Assembly (NCBI GenBank): GCA_965222995.1
Contig: OZ244977.1
Coordinates: 1,178,001 to 1,242,000 of the forward strand
Reading direction: 5' to 3'
Origin: SB11 sp965222995
Lineage (GTDB): Bacteria > Bacteroidota > Bacteroidia > UBA8524
Length of the DNA: 64,000 bases
A model generated the notes under the pieces. It had not been told where the DNA came from and did not search any database. It worked only from the letters and a program-made list of their open reading frames with translations. Shown here one piece after another: positions 9,775-16,801 of the stretch. Both the position numbers and the translations under genes were made by a program. How positions within the stretch are numbered: position 1 is the stretch's first letter; each line of letters opens with the position of its first letter.

Positions 9775-10011
9775 TTATATAATCACAGGCAATATTTTGT
9801 TTTTAATCATTCTAAACAAAACTACATCTTATTGGTTTTGAGATGAAAGCATGTTTTTAAACATTTTTTAAGTGCAACAATGTTTCAAATATTGTTCCAA
9901 AGATAACCCAATACCTGTTGTTGCCTACATGTTTAAAAGTAAATGGTTGATATTATGTGAACAAATCATTAATTTTGCAATGTTTTAAATAAACACACAG
10001 TTTTTTTGTAT
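9775..10011. other. Divergent intergenic region between exporter operon and RlpA gene
   Basis: 237 AT-rich bases hold the control regions of two divergent units. A minus-strand TATCTTTG at 9898-9905 could be the -7 box of the exporter operon, giving a leader of about 120 nt. The rightward promoter is listed separately. No small coding sequence or convincing RNA structure is seen. Confidence 0.4.
9947..9977 (+). promoter_or_regulatory. Promoter of the RlpA-like gene
   Basis: TTG at 9947-9949, a 20-nt spacer and TAATTTTG at 9970-9977 match the Bacteroidota -33/-7 promoter (TTTG, then TAnnTTTG). A start about 5 nt after the box leaves a leader of about 30 nt before the ATG at 10012. Confidence 0.6.
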
Positions 10012-10641
10012 ATGAAATTATTGCTTATTAGCCTAACGCTAATATTTATTGCAAGTATAAATTCTGTATCCGCTCAAGTTACTAAGGGTTTTGCCAGTAC
10101 TTATCCATTAGCCTACGAAGGAACAAAAACAGCAAGCGGTGAAATATATAATTCTAAAGAATATACTGCCCGCCATGCGACACTACCTTTTAATACGTTA
10201 GTAAAGGTTACCAATCTTAAAAATAATAAGAGTATAACTGTAAGGATAAACGACCGTTTTAATTATAAAAACTCAAGAGTTATAGATATTTCGAAAGCAG
10301 CTTCAAGAAAAATTAATCTTTTTGGAGACATAACTCCACAGGTTAGTATTGAAGTAATTGGTATGGCTGATGCACTTATGTTGGCATCTATTCAAACAAA
10401 ACAAGAACCTGAAACTAAAAATGTTGCTCAAACGAATACTGTTCCAAAAAAAGAGGTTAAGGTTGTTAAAAAACAAGAAACAGTAGTAGCTGCTAAAGTT
10501 GAGGAACCCAAAGACAAGAAAATAAATACACCTAAGCTTTTACCTAGCGTTAAAGCCAGTTTACCTTCAATAAGTTTAAAAGATGTTAGCGATATTGCAA
10601 CACTCTCATTGAAGTATATAACTATTTCACTTTTTAAATAG
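10012..10641 (+). CDS. RlpA-like double-psi beta-barrel protein
   Basis: 209 residues from ATG 10012; the in-frame TTG six bases upstream is less likely because the ATG starts a clean signal peptide (MKLLLISLTLIFIASINSVSAQ). Residues about 25-120 form the RlpA double-psi beta-barrel: GFASTYPLAYEGTKTASGE, ARHATLPFNTLVKVTNL, VRINDRF and VIDISKAA. RlpA proteins are septal or envelope peptidoglycan-binding proteins, some being lytic transglycosylases that cut denuded glycan. The usual SPOR domain is absent; the tail (about 125-209) is Lys/Val-rich and low in complexity. The stop codon abuts the dprA stop on the other strand with no spacer. Confidence 0.85.
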   Translation: MKLLLISLTLIFIASINSVSAQVTKGFASTYPLAYEGTKTASGEIYNSKEYTARHATLPFNTLVKVTNLKNNKSITVRINDRFNYKNSRVIDISKAASRKINLFGDITPQVSIEVIGMADALMLASIQTKQEPETKNVAQTNTVPKKEVKVVKKQETVVAAKVEEPKDKKINTPKLLPSVKASLPSISLKDVSDIATLSLKYITISLFK

Positions 10642-11739
10642 TTAAAGCGTAAGCTTATATATCTTACCCGGTAAGCTTTTAACAATCCCTTTTAATTCCA
10701 ATTCTAATAAGAGCAACGAAACTTTGTTGATTGATAACTTTGTTTCTATAGCTATATCATCAATGCCTATCGGATTTTCTTTAATTGTATTGGCAATTAG
10801 CTTTTCATCAACTGAAAGATTAGAAGGTATTACAGTTTTTTTAGGAGTTACAATGGTTTTACCCTTTTCCCAACCCATCATTTCTGCAATGTCATCACCA
10901 CCTTCAATTAAGGCAGCTTTATTGTTTTTAATAAGCCAATTACAACCTTTTGCTTTTGGAGCATTGGGAGGACTGGGAATGGCAAAAACATCTCTATTAT
11001 AACTAAATGCAATATTGGCAGTTATCATTGAACCACCTTTTATATCTGTTTCAACAACTACAATTGCATCACACATTCCAGCAACAATTCTGTTTCGCGT
11101 AGGGAAGTTTTCTCTGTCAGGTTTCGTATTTGAAGGATATTCTGTAACCCACGCACCATGGGTAAGTATGTTGTTGGCAATACTTTTATTCTGGGCAGGG
11201 TATATGGTATCTAAACCATGTGCAAGTACTGAAACCGTTGGTATATTATTACTTATAGCAGCTTTGTGGGCAGCAGCGTCAATACCATAAGCTAAGCCAC
11301 TAACAATAGTAACATTGTAGGCTTGTAGCTCTTTAACAATTTGTTCGCAAATGTCTTTTCCTTGTTGGGTAGCATTGCGTGTGCCTACAATGCCTACCAT
11401 TCTGGTTTGGTTAAAGTTGTAATTCCCTTTTGTGTACAGTAACAATGGTGCATCTACCAATTGCTTTAGGTGCTGTGGGTATTCCTTATCGGAAAAGAAA
11501 AGGACTTTGACATTATTTTTTTGTATGAAATGAGCTTCTTGTTCTGCTTTAGAGAAATCTCTAAAGTTTAATACAGCATGGGCATACTTTTTTCCAATAC
11601 CTGGTATTTTTAGCAGTTTATGCTCATTTGCATTAAATACAGCTTCTGCACTACCACAATAGCTTAAAAGGCTTTTAGCCAGTACAGGGCCAATATTAGG
11701 TATTTGGGTAAGTGCAATTTTATAAACTATGGCATGCAC
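10642..11739 (-). CDS. dprA: DNA processing protein DprA
   Basis: 365 residues. An N-terminal helix-hairpin-helix region (IPNIGPVLAKSLLSYCG, LLKIPGIGKKYAHAV) is followed by the DprA Rossmann fold with GIVGTRNATQQGKDICE, IVSGLAYGIDAAAHKAA and AIPSPPNAPKAKGCNWLI, and a C-terminal winged helix. DprA protects incoming single-stranded DNA and loads RecA during natural transformation. The start is GTG at 11739, whose G is shared with the upstream TAG stop (TAGTG), indicating translational coupling with the small lipoprotein gene. It is the last gene of a leftward group and abuts the rlpA-like gene tail to tail. Confidence 0.93.
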   Translation of the reverse strand: MHAIVYKIALTQIPNIGPVLAKSLLSYCGSAEAVFNANEHKLLKIPGIGKKYAHAVLNFRDFSKAEQEAHFIQKNNVKVLFFSDKEYPQHLKQLVDAPLLLYTKGNYNFNQTRMVGIVGTRNATQQGKDICEQIVKELQAYNVTIVSGLAYGIDAAAHKAAISNNIPTVSVLAHGLDTIYPAQNKSIANNILTHGAWVTEYPSNTKPDRENFPTRNRIVAGMCDAIVVVETDIKGGSMITANIAFSYNRDVFAIPSPPNAPKAKGCNWLIKNNKAALIEGGDDIAEMMGWEKGKTIVTPKKTVIPSNLSVDEKLIANTIKENPIGIDDIAIETKLSINKVSLLLLELELKGIVKSLPGKIYKLTL

Positions 11740-11945
11740 TATTTCTTTTTCTTTTGTTGGCGGCGTTTGTTTAACTCATTTTTTAATAAGTCGTATTTTT
11801 TAGGATTATCGGAAGCAGGGGTTGGGGCTTGCCATATTTTAGCAGTATCAGCTTGTATATCCTTTTCAGGTGTTTGTGTTTTCTTTGTTTTACAAGCTGA
11901 TACTGTAAGTAAAATACTAACGGTTACCCACAACAATTTTTTCAT
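11739..11945 (-). CDS. Small Lys-rich lipoprotein, function unknown
   Basis: 68 residues: a lipoprotein signal (MKKLLWVTVSILLTVSAC, lipobox near SAC), then a short charged tail ending in a run of Lys (RRQQKKKK). It should be lipid-anchored in the envelope. It overlaps the end of the T9SS cargo gene by 29 nt and dprA by 1 nt, so it is embedded in one transcript. No domain is recognised. The coherent signal peptide and tight coupling support a real gene despite its size. Confidence 0.65.
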   Translation of the reverse strand: MKKLLWVTVSILLTVSACKTKKTQTPEKDIQADTAKIWQAPTPASDNPKKYDLLKNELNKRRQQKKKK

Positions 11946-13770
11946 ACTTCAACGTTGTTGCACCTGATGCGATGCTTAAGTAATATACTCCACTAACAAG
12001 AGGCGCAGTATTAAATGTAAAACGGTTGGTGCCCGCTTTTACTTTATCTTTAAACAAATTAGATACCAGTTTGCCATTCACATCGAACAAGCGGAAAGCC
12101 AATACTTCTTTTTTAGGAGCTTCAAACTCAATATTTAGCCATTGTGCAGTCGGGTTAGGGTAAACGGTAGCTTTAAGGTTATTTTCTCTAGCTTTTTCTA
12201 CAGATAATGCGGGGTCTGCATTGCTTATTTTTGCTATTACAGTTCCGTGAGCCGAGCCGAAACCTAAACTACCGCTAAGCCAGAAACTATTGGTTTCATT
12301 ATACTTTCGTTGAATGCCAGCATAGTCTCCCCAACGTTCTAAAGTATCGCTTAATTGGTTAATAAAAGCAGTACCTGAACGAACTAGTACAGGGTCTGAA
12401 TAAGTTAAATCTCTGCCAATATGAATTACTGATGTGCCCGAGGGCGTATTTTGGCTAACTCTTGAAACAGTTAGCATGGCACTATTATCCCAAGGCTCAC
12501 CCGTACCTGCATAAGCAATATCAGGGTAACCGTAATCAACTGTATCGGCGCTAATAATATTAAGCGTTGCATTATTATCAGAAGTTTTGAAATATCCGTG
12601 GAAAATACCTGCCGTGTAGTTATTGGTGTCAACACAGTTACCGGCAAACTGAATCATATCATTTTCAATCATAGCGGTAAGTACTCTACCGTCGTTAGTT
12701 GAGAGCCATTGTCCATTGCCCTGAGGAGCATTAGGCGGGAAGCCATACATCCTACTGGTTTTTATTAAACGTGTGCTAAGTGTTGCCGTACCAGAACTTA
12801 ATGTGTTTGTTATTTCAGTAACAAACATACTATCGTTTTGAAAATCGGTAGGACGAACTGACAGAAAATAAGTATTAGGCCCAGAAGGTTTTGAACCACC
12901 TTGAACGGGACAAATGCTCCAAACATTTCTGTTGCCGAATTTTATGTTATTCCAACGATTGAATTTTAATGCCGTATCGCCATTATATCCTTCTTTTTTA
13001 CCTATTTGCCATATCATACTTTCTCTAAAACCGTCTCTCCATCCTTGGTTATTTCCAAGCATATTTAGTGTTATAAATAGGTCTTCTTCACTGATGCTAA
13101 TAATAGGGTAATCACTCCAAGTATTCGGTTCAAACAAATCAGAACCTTCTAAAGCATAAGCATACCATTCTTGTGTAGGGTCATTAGTTTTTGAGAAACA
13201 TACATAGGTGCTGCTATTATCATCTCTACCGTTTAAGAAAACAATAATAAAACGGTCTGAAATTGGGTCGTAAACCACACGTGGGTCGAAAGTAGAATTT
13301 TGGAACCCGCCAATTTGTCCTAGCCCTTTAAGTGTAAAGTTTTTTAATATTTTACCTGTTTCATCAATCACCCGCATATTAGAGTTTAGCACACTTACCA
13401 CAAAGCCGTCATTAGAAACAGCTAAATCATTATCATTAGGTGTGCCGTTTTGGTTATTGCCAATAGTTTGAAATGCAATAGTGGGTGCTACAGCAGTACC
13501 TGCTTTTCTTTGGGTGGTTTTCGAAGGTTTTTGTATATGGTTTTGTCTTTTCGCATCAAGAAATGCTTTCCTATGCCCGAAAGCAGTACCCGGTTTGGGT
13601 GCTTGTTTTATCGTTAAGATACTGGGTGAAAAACTGTTGTCTGTTTCTTCAAATGAAAACTCACCTAAAAGCTTAACGCTGCCGGTATGTGGCTTAACGG
13701 TATTTTGCCCAATAGAAGAGCTTGCAAAGAAAAATAATACTATAGTGAAAAGAGTAAACTTTAACTTCAT
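11917..13770 (-). CDS. Secreted protein with T9SS type A sorting domain
   Basis: 617 residues from ATG 13770 (start of the signal peptide MKLKFTLFTIVLFFFASSS). The body (about 90-520) contains repeated strands such as DNDLAVSNDGFVVSVLN, DPRVVYDPISDRFIIVFL and DLFITLNML, suggesting a beta-propeller-like or sialidase-like fold; the enzymatic role is unknown. The last about 80 residues are a type A sorting domain: VYPNPTAQWLNIEF, RLFDVNGKLV and LVSGVYYLSI, ending in EKIVVGNR. It should cross the outer membrane through the type IX system and be surface-bound or released. A TAAATTTG box (13777-13784) sits 7 nt before the ATG. Confidence 0.85.
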   Translation of the reverse strand: MKLKFTLFTIVLFFFASSSIGQNTVKPHTGSVKLLGEFSFEETDNSFSPSILTIKQAPKPGTAFGHRKAFLDAKRQNHIQKPSKTTQRKAGTAVAPTIAFQTIGNNQNGTPNDNDLAVSNDGFVVSVLNSNMRVIDETGKILKNFTLKGLGQIGGFQNSTFDPRVVYDPISDRFIIVFLNGRDDNSSTYVCFSKTNDPTQEWYAYALEGSDLFEPNTWSDYPIISISEEDLFITLNMLGNNQGWRDGFRESMIWQIGKKEGYNGDTALKFNRWNNIKFGNRNVWSICPVQGGSKPSGPNTYFLSVRPTDFQNDSMFVTEITNTLSSGTATLSTRLIKTSRMYGFPPNAPQGNGQWLSTNDGRVLTAMIENDMIQFAGNCVDTNNYTAGIFHGYFKTSDNNATLNIISADTVDYGYPDIAYAGTGEPWDNSAMLTVSRVSQNTPSGTSVIHIGRDLTYSDPVLVRSGTAFINQLSDTLERWGDYAGIQRKYNETNSFWLSGSLGFGSAHGTVIAKISNADPALSVEKARENNLKATVYPNPTAQWLNIEFEAPKKEVLAFRLFDVNGKLVSNLFKDKVKAGTNRFTFNTAPLVSGVYYLSIASGATTLKYEKIVVGNR

Positions 13771-13776
13771 AACTAG

Positions 13777-13784
13777 CAAATTTA
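13777..13784 (-). promoter_or_regulatory. Putative -7 box before the T9SS cargo gene
   Basis: Minus strand TAAATTTG, a full match to TAnnTTTG, ending 7 nt before the ATG at 13770. It predicts a leader of one or two nucleotides. The -33 element is not obvious. Confidence 0.4.
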
Positions 13785-13821
13785 TGATTATTGACGATAG
13801 TGTAGTGATTTTTGTTTAATA

Positions 13822-14160
13822 CTAAACATTTACTCTATCATTATTTATTGCAGGTTGAGAAATAACTAAAAACTCCAAATCTCCCTCACTATTATTGGCT
13901 ATTTGATGTTTTACATGGGGTTGAATAGTAATACCCTGCTGCTTTTGTGCAACAAAAGTTTCATTAGCAATAGAAAACGTTGCCGTCCCATTAAGAATAA
14001 AAAAGAACTGTTTTGCATTTTGGTGAAAATGTAATTGTTCTTTGGTACCGGGAGGCATTTTTTCAAACTTTACATTTAAGCTTTCTTCATCACAAAGTAA
14101 CCAGCTATCACAAGTATTGCCCCAAGTATAGTGTTTGCTATTTGAAATGTCTTTTACCAT
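13822..14160 (-). CDS. Cupin domain protein
   Basis: 112 residues from ATG 14160; an upstream extension would enter the promoter of the divergent aminotransferase gene. It is one small cupin barrel: motif 1 PPGTKEQLHFHQNAKQFFFI (His-x-His metal ligands) and motif 2 TIQPHVKHQIANNS (third His). Such proteins bind a metal and act as small isomerases, dioxygenases or sensors; the substrate is unknown. It is divergent from the aminotransferase gene (57 nt between starts) and upstream of the T9SS cargo gene on the same strand. Confidence 0.8.
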   Translation of the reverse strand: MVKDISNSKHYTWGNTCDSWLLCDEESLNVKFEKMPPGTKEQLHFHQNAKQFFFILNGTATFSIANETFVAQKQQGITIQPHVKHQIANNSEGDLEFLVISQPAINNDRVNV

Positions 14161-14181
14161 ACAGTTTAGAAAAGCTTTGGG

Positions 14182-14212
14182 TTGGCTATATATACCGTTA
14201 TATATACCTTTG
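14182..14212 (+). promoter_or_regulatory. Promoter of the ornithine aminotransferase gene
   Basis: TTG at 14182-14184, a 20-nt spacer and TACCTTTG at 14205-14212 fit the Bacteroidota consensus well. The box ends 6 nt before the ATG at 14218, so the mRNA should be leaderless or nearly so. Two copies of TATATATACC (14187-14196 and 14199-14208, 12-nt period) lie in the spacer and the box and could be an operator. Confidence 0.6.
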
Positions 14213-14217
14213 CAAAT

Positions 14218-15447
14218 ATGATAGAAACCAAACAAAACTCACAGTACTATATAGATTTAGAAAATAATTATGGTGCACATAATTATCATCCTTTACCCGT
14301 AGTTTTAGAAAAAGGAGAGGGGGTGCATGTATGGGATGTTGAAGGCAAAAAGTACTATGATTTTCTATCAGCATATAGTGCAGTAAATCAGGGGCATTGC
14401 CACCCCAAAATTGTAAATGCCTTAACTGAGCAGGCACAAAAACTTACGCTTACTTCAAGGGCTTTTTATAACAATGTGTTGGGAGAGTTTGAGAAGTATA
14501 TGACCGAATATTTCGGTTACGATAGGGTGTTACCTATGAATAGTGGTGTTGAAGGTGGTGAGACAGCTTTGAAACTTTGCCGCCGTTGGGGTTATGATGT
14601 AAAGGGAATACCTGCAAACCAAGCCAAAGTAATTTTTGTTGAAGGTAATTTTTGGGGGCGAACTATTGCAGCTATATCCTCATCAACAGACCCTGACAGT
14701 ACAGGTGGTTTCGGTCCTTTTGTTCCCGGTTATGAAATTATACCTTATAACGATATTGAGGCACTAGAAAAGGTTACGCAAGACCCTAATGTAGCAGGTT
14801 TTATGTTTGAGCCTATACAAGGAGAAGCGGGTGTTGTTGTGCCTGATGAGGGGTATTTGACCAAAGTGCGTGAGATATGTACAAAAAACAACGTACTAAT
14901 GATTGCCGATGAGGTGCAAACCGGTATTGCCCGCACAGGAAAATTACTGGCTTGCGACCATGAAAATATAAAACCTGATATTCTGATTTTAGGTAAAGCA
15001 CTTTCAGGCGGGGTTTTCCCGGTTTCAGCTGTATTAAGTAGTCATGAGATTATGCTGACCATTAAACCGGGTGAGCATGGAAGTACTTTTGGCGGTAATC
15101 CTTTAGCATGCAAAGTAGCTATGGCTGCTTTAGATGTGGTTAAAGAAGAAAATTTAGCAGAAAGAGCTGAAAAACTAGGTGTAATTTTCAGAGAGAGAAT
15201 GAGTGCCATAAAATCGGACTTGGTTACTGTTGTTAGAGGTAAGGGATTGCTAAATGCCATAATAATTAAGCCTTTCGGTGATGGGAAAACGGCTTGGGAT
15301 GTGTGTTTGGCACTTAGAGATAACGGTTTGTTGGCAAAACAAACGCATAACGATATTATTCGATTTGCCCCTCCGTTAGTAATAACAGAAGAACAACTAC
15401 ACGATGCTTGTGATATTATTGAGAAAACAATAACATCACTTTCATAA
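14218..15447 (+). CDS. rocD: Ornithine aminotransferase
   Basis: 409 residues from ATG 14218, chosen because it follows the promoter box and matches the family N-terminus (ENNYGAHNYHPLPVVL). Class III PLP aminotransferase features: GVEGGETALKLCRRWGYDVK, FEPIQGEAGVVVPDEGY, ADEVQTGIARTGKLLACDHE (Asp to the pyridine N) and LILGKALSGGVFPVSA, with the Schiff-base Lys at about residue 260. It interconverts ornithine plus 2-oxoglutarate with glutamate semialdehyde plus glutamate, linking arginine breakdown to proline and glutamate. It is monocistronic: divergent from the cupin gene and convergent with a beta-barrel gene. Confidence 0.93.
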   Translation: MIETKQNSQYYIDLENNYGAHNYHPLPVVLEKGEGVHVWDVEGKKYYDFLSAYSAVNQGHCHPKIVNALTEQAQKLTLTSRAFYNNVLGEFEKYMTEYFGYDRVLPMNSGVEGGETALKLCRRWGYDVKGIPANQAKVIFVEGNFWGRTIAAISSSTDPDSTGGFGPFVPGYEIIPYNDIEALEKVTQDPNVAGFMFEPIQGEAGVVVPDEGYLTKVREICTKNNVLMIADEVQTGIARTGKLLACDHENIKPDILILGKALSGGVFPVSAVLSSHEIMLTIKPGEHGSTFGGNPLACKVAMAALDVVKEENLAERAEKLGVIFRERMSAIKSDLVTVVRGKGLLNAIIIKPFGDGKTAWDVCLALRDNGLLAKQTHNDIIRFAPPLVITEEQLHDACDIIEKTITSLS

Positions 15448-15461
15448 AAACTTAACTTTTT

Positions 15462-16109
15462 TTAAAGTGTAAAAGAAATGCCAAGTGATGCAGTAATCAC
15501 TTGGTTTTTTGTTTGTACGTTGGTGTTAACCACATCTGTAAGCCCGTGCAGATAGCGTATTTCAGGTAAAATATTAATATTGCCTAAATGCATACGTAAG
15601 CCTAAGCCGCCAATAATACTATGTGCCTCATCAACATACGATTGTGTAATATCCCTATTGCCTGAATAGGGCTGTTGTATATCGTCTCTAACTTTATTCA
15701 GGTTTTCATAGGCATACCCGCCAAAAGCATAAAACCCAAAAAACTTCAATACATTAAAGTTATACATTAACGACAAAGTGGCATCTGTTGAGCTTAGTTT
15801 ACGTATAGCCTCAACTTTAACATTATTACCGTCAAAATAGTTTATCAGGGCACCTTTGGGGTTTGATAATATTTCTGCACGTAGTCCGAACTTTTTTAGT
15901 ATACGTATTTGGGCAAAGGCTCCAACCATAATGAAAGTGTTTTCTTTTTCATTAAGAATATCAGAGTTTTTGAGTGATCTAAAGTTTGCATAATTAGCAC
16001 CTGCTCTAACTCCAACTTGAACTTTTGGGATATGATTTTTTTGCCCAAATGAAAAGTGCGATAAGAATAAAATAATAGTTAGAAAAATAAATCTCGACAT
16101 TGACATCAT
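15462..16109 (-). CDS. Outer membrane beta-barrel (porin-family) protein
   Basis: 215 residues with a signal peptide (SRFIFLTIILFLSHFSFGQ). Three close Met codons (16109, 16106, 16100) could start it. The mature part alternates short amphipathic strands (VQVGVRAGANYANFRSL, FGLRAEILSNPKGALINYF, LSLMYNFNVLKFFGFYAFGG, GLGLRMHLGNINILPEIRY) and ends in ASLGISFTL, as in eight-stranded OmpX/OmpW-like barrels annotated PorT-like or outer membrane beta-barrel. Its specific role is unknown. It is convergent with rocD, with 14 nt between stops. Confidence 0.8.
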   Translation of the reverse strand: MMSMSRFIFLTIILFLSHFSFGQKNHIPKVQVGVRAGANYANFRSLKNSDILNEKENTFIMVGAFAQIRILKKFGLRAEILSNPKGALINYFDGNNVKVEAIRKLSSTDATLSLMYNFNVLKFFGFYAFGGYAYENLNKVRDDIQQPYSGNRDITQSYVDEAHSIIGGLGLRMHLGNINILPEIRYLHGLTDVVNTNVQTKNQVITASLGISFTL

Positions 16110-16197
16110 ATTATTTACAAAGTTGAGTCTTTTTTATAAAGTATTGGCAAAAGTTATCCCAATATAAGTATAACGTATATGGGTTTTGATTTTGTGT

Positions 16198-16677
16198 TTA
16201 GAAAGAGAATAGTTTGCTTTTAAAATCATCTACAATAAGCTTATTACCTTTTCTTCCTGTAACTAAAATATCAAAACCTTCATTTTTCAGATATTCTGCC
16301 TGTTGTTCAATACCTCCGGGAAACTTTTCAATCATAGTTCCATTATCACGTATTACACGCCAGTAGGGGGTGATTTTTTCTTTTCCTTTAGCCTTATCCT
16401 CTTCAGCAGTTTCAGCACTAATTCGCAAAAAAATACCCGTTGTAAGTGGGCAAGTTGTATCAGTTTCAAAATCGGTAGCAAACTTTTCTCTTAGCTTGGT
16501 AATAGTAGTAATGCTGCCTTTTGGTATTTGTTGTACCAAATCATCAACCAGTTTGGGGGTAACAATCACCATGCTGCCTGTACCAAAAGCCTTCGGGCTA
16601 TTGGGTGGAACCTGGTCAATAATTTCTGGCTCTGCGGGCTTTTCAAGCTTTTCTCTCCAACTTTTCTTTGCTTTCAT
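16198..16677 (-). CDS. MGMT-like (alkyltransferase-like) DNA-binding protein without the active-site Cys
   Basis: 159 residues from ATG 16677; the longer frame to 16749 would put a promoter-like TAAATTTG (16692-16699) inside the gene. The winged-helix DNA-binding part is seen in SITTITKLREKFATDF and PLTTGIFLRISAETAEED. The PCHRV site of O6-alkylguanine transferases is replaced by TPYWRVIRDNG, with no Cys at that place. It is therefore probably not a methyl acceptor; alkyltransferase-like proteins bind damaged bases and recruit nucleotide excision repair. The tail FPGGIEQQAEYLKNEGF is typical of this Bacteroidota subgroup. Confidence 0.75.
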   Translation of the reverse strand: MKAKKSWREKLEKPAEPEIIDQVPPNSPKAFGTGSMVIVTPKLVDDLVQQIPKGSITTITKLREKFATDFETDTTCPLTTGIFLRISAETAEEDKAKGKEKITPYWRVIRDNGTMIEKFPGGIEQQAEYLKNEGFDILVTGRKGNKLIVDDFKSKLFSF

Positions 16678-16691
16678 ATTATTCGGGCATT

Positions 16692-16699
16692 CAAATTTA
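16692..16699 (-). promoter_or_regulatory. Putative -7 box of the MGMT-like gene
   Basis: Minus strand TAAATTTG matches TAnnTTTG; it predicts a leader of about 10 nt before the ATG at 16677. No clear -33 element. Confidence 0.35.
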
Positions 16700-16787
16700 A
16701 AAAATATATAAATGTTTGGATTTATTTGAGCAGGTAGAATCTTTTGCATGTTAGTTTGTTTATAAGCAACAATTTAGGGTAAAACAT

Positions 16788-16795
16788 TATCTTTG
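16788..16795 (+). promoter_or_regulatory. Putative -7 box of the large T9SS type-B gene
   Basis: TATCTTTG at 16788-16795 ends 7 nt before the GTG start at 16802, predicting an almost leaderless transcript. A TTTG at 16755-16758 is further away (29 nt) than usual. Confidence 0.4.
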
Positions 16796-16801
16796 ATAAT
16801 A

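Noticed and set aside
16692..16749. N-terminal extension of the MGMT-like protein
   Set aside because: It would overlap a consensus -7 box, and family N-termini begin near the ATG at 16677.
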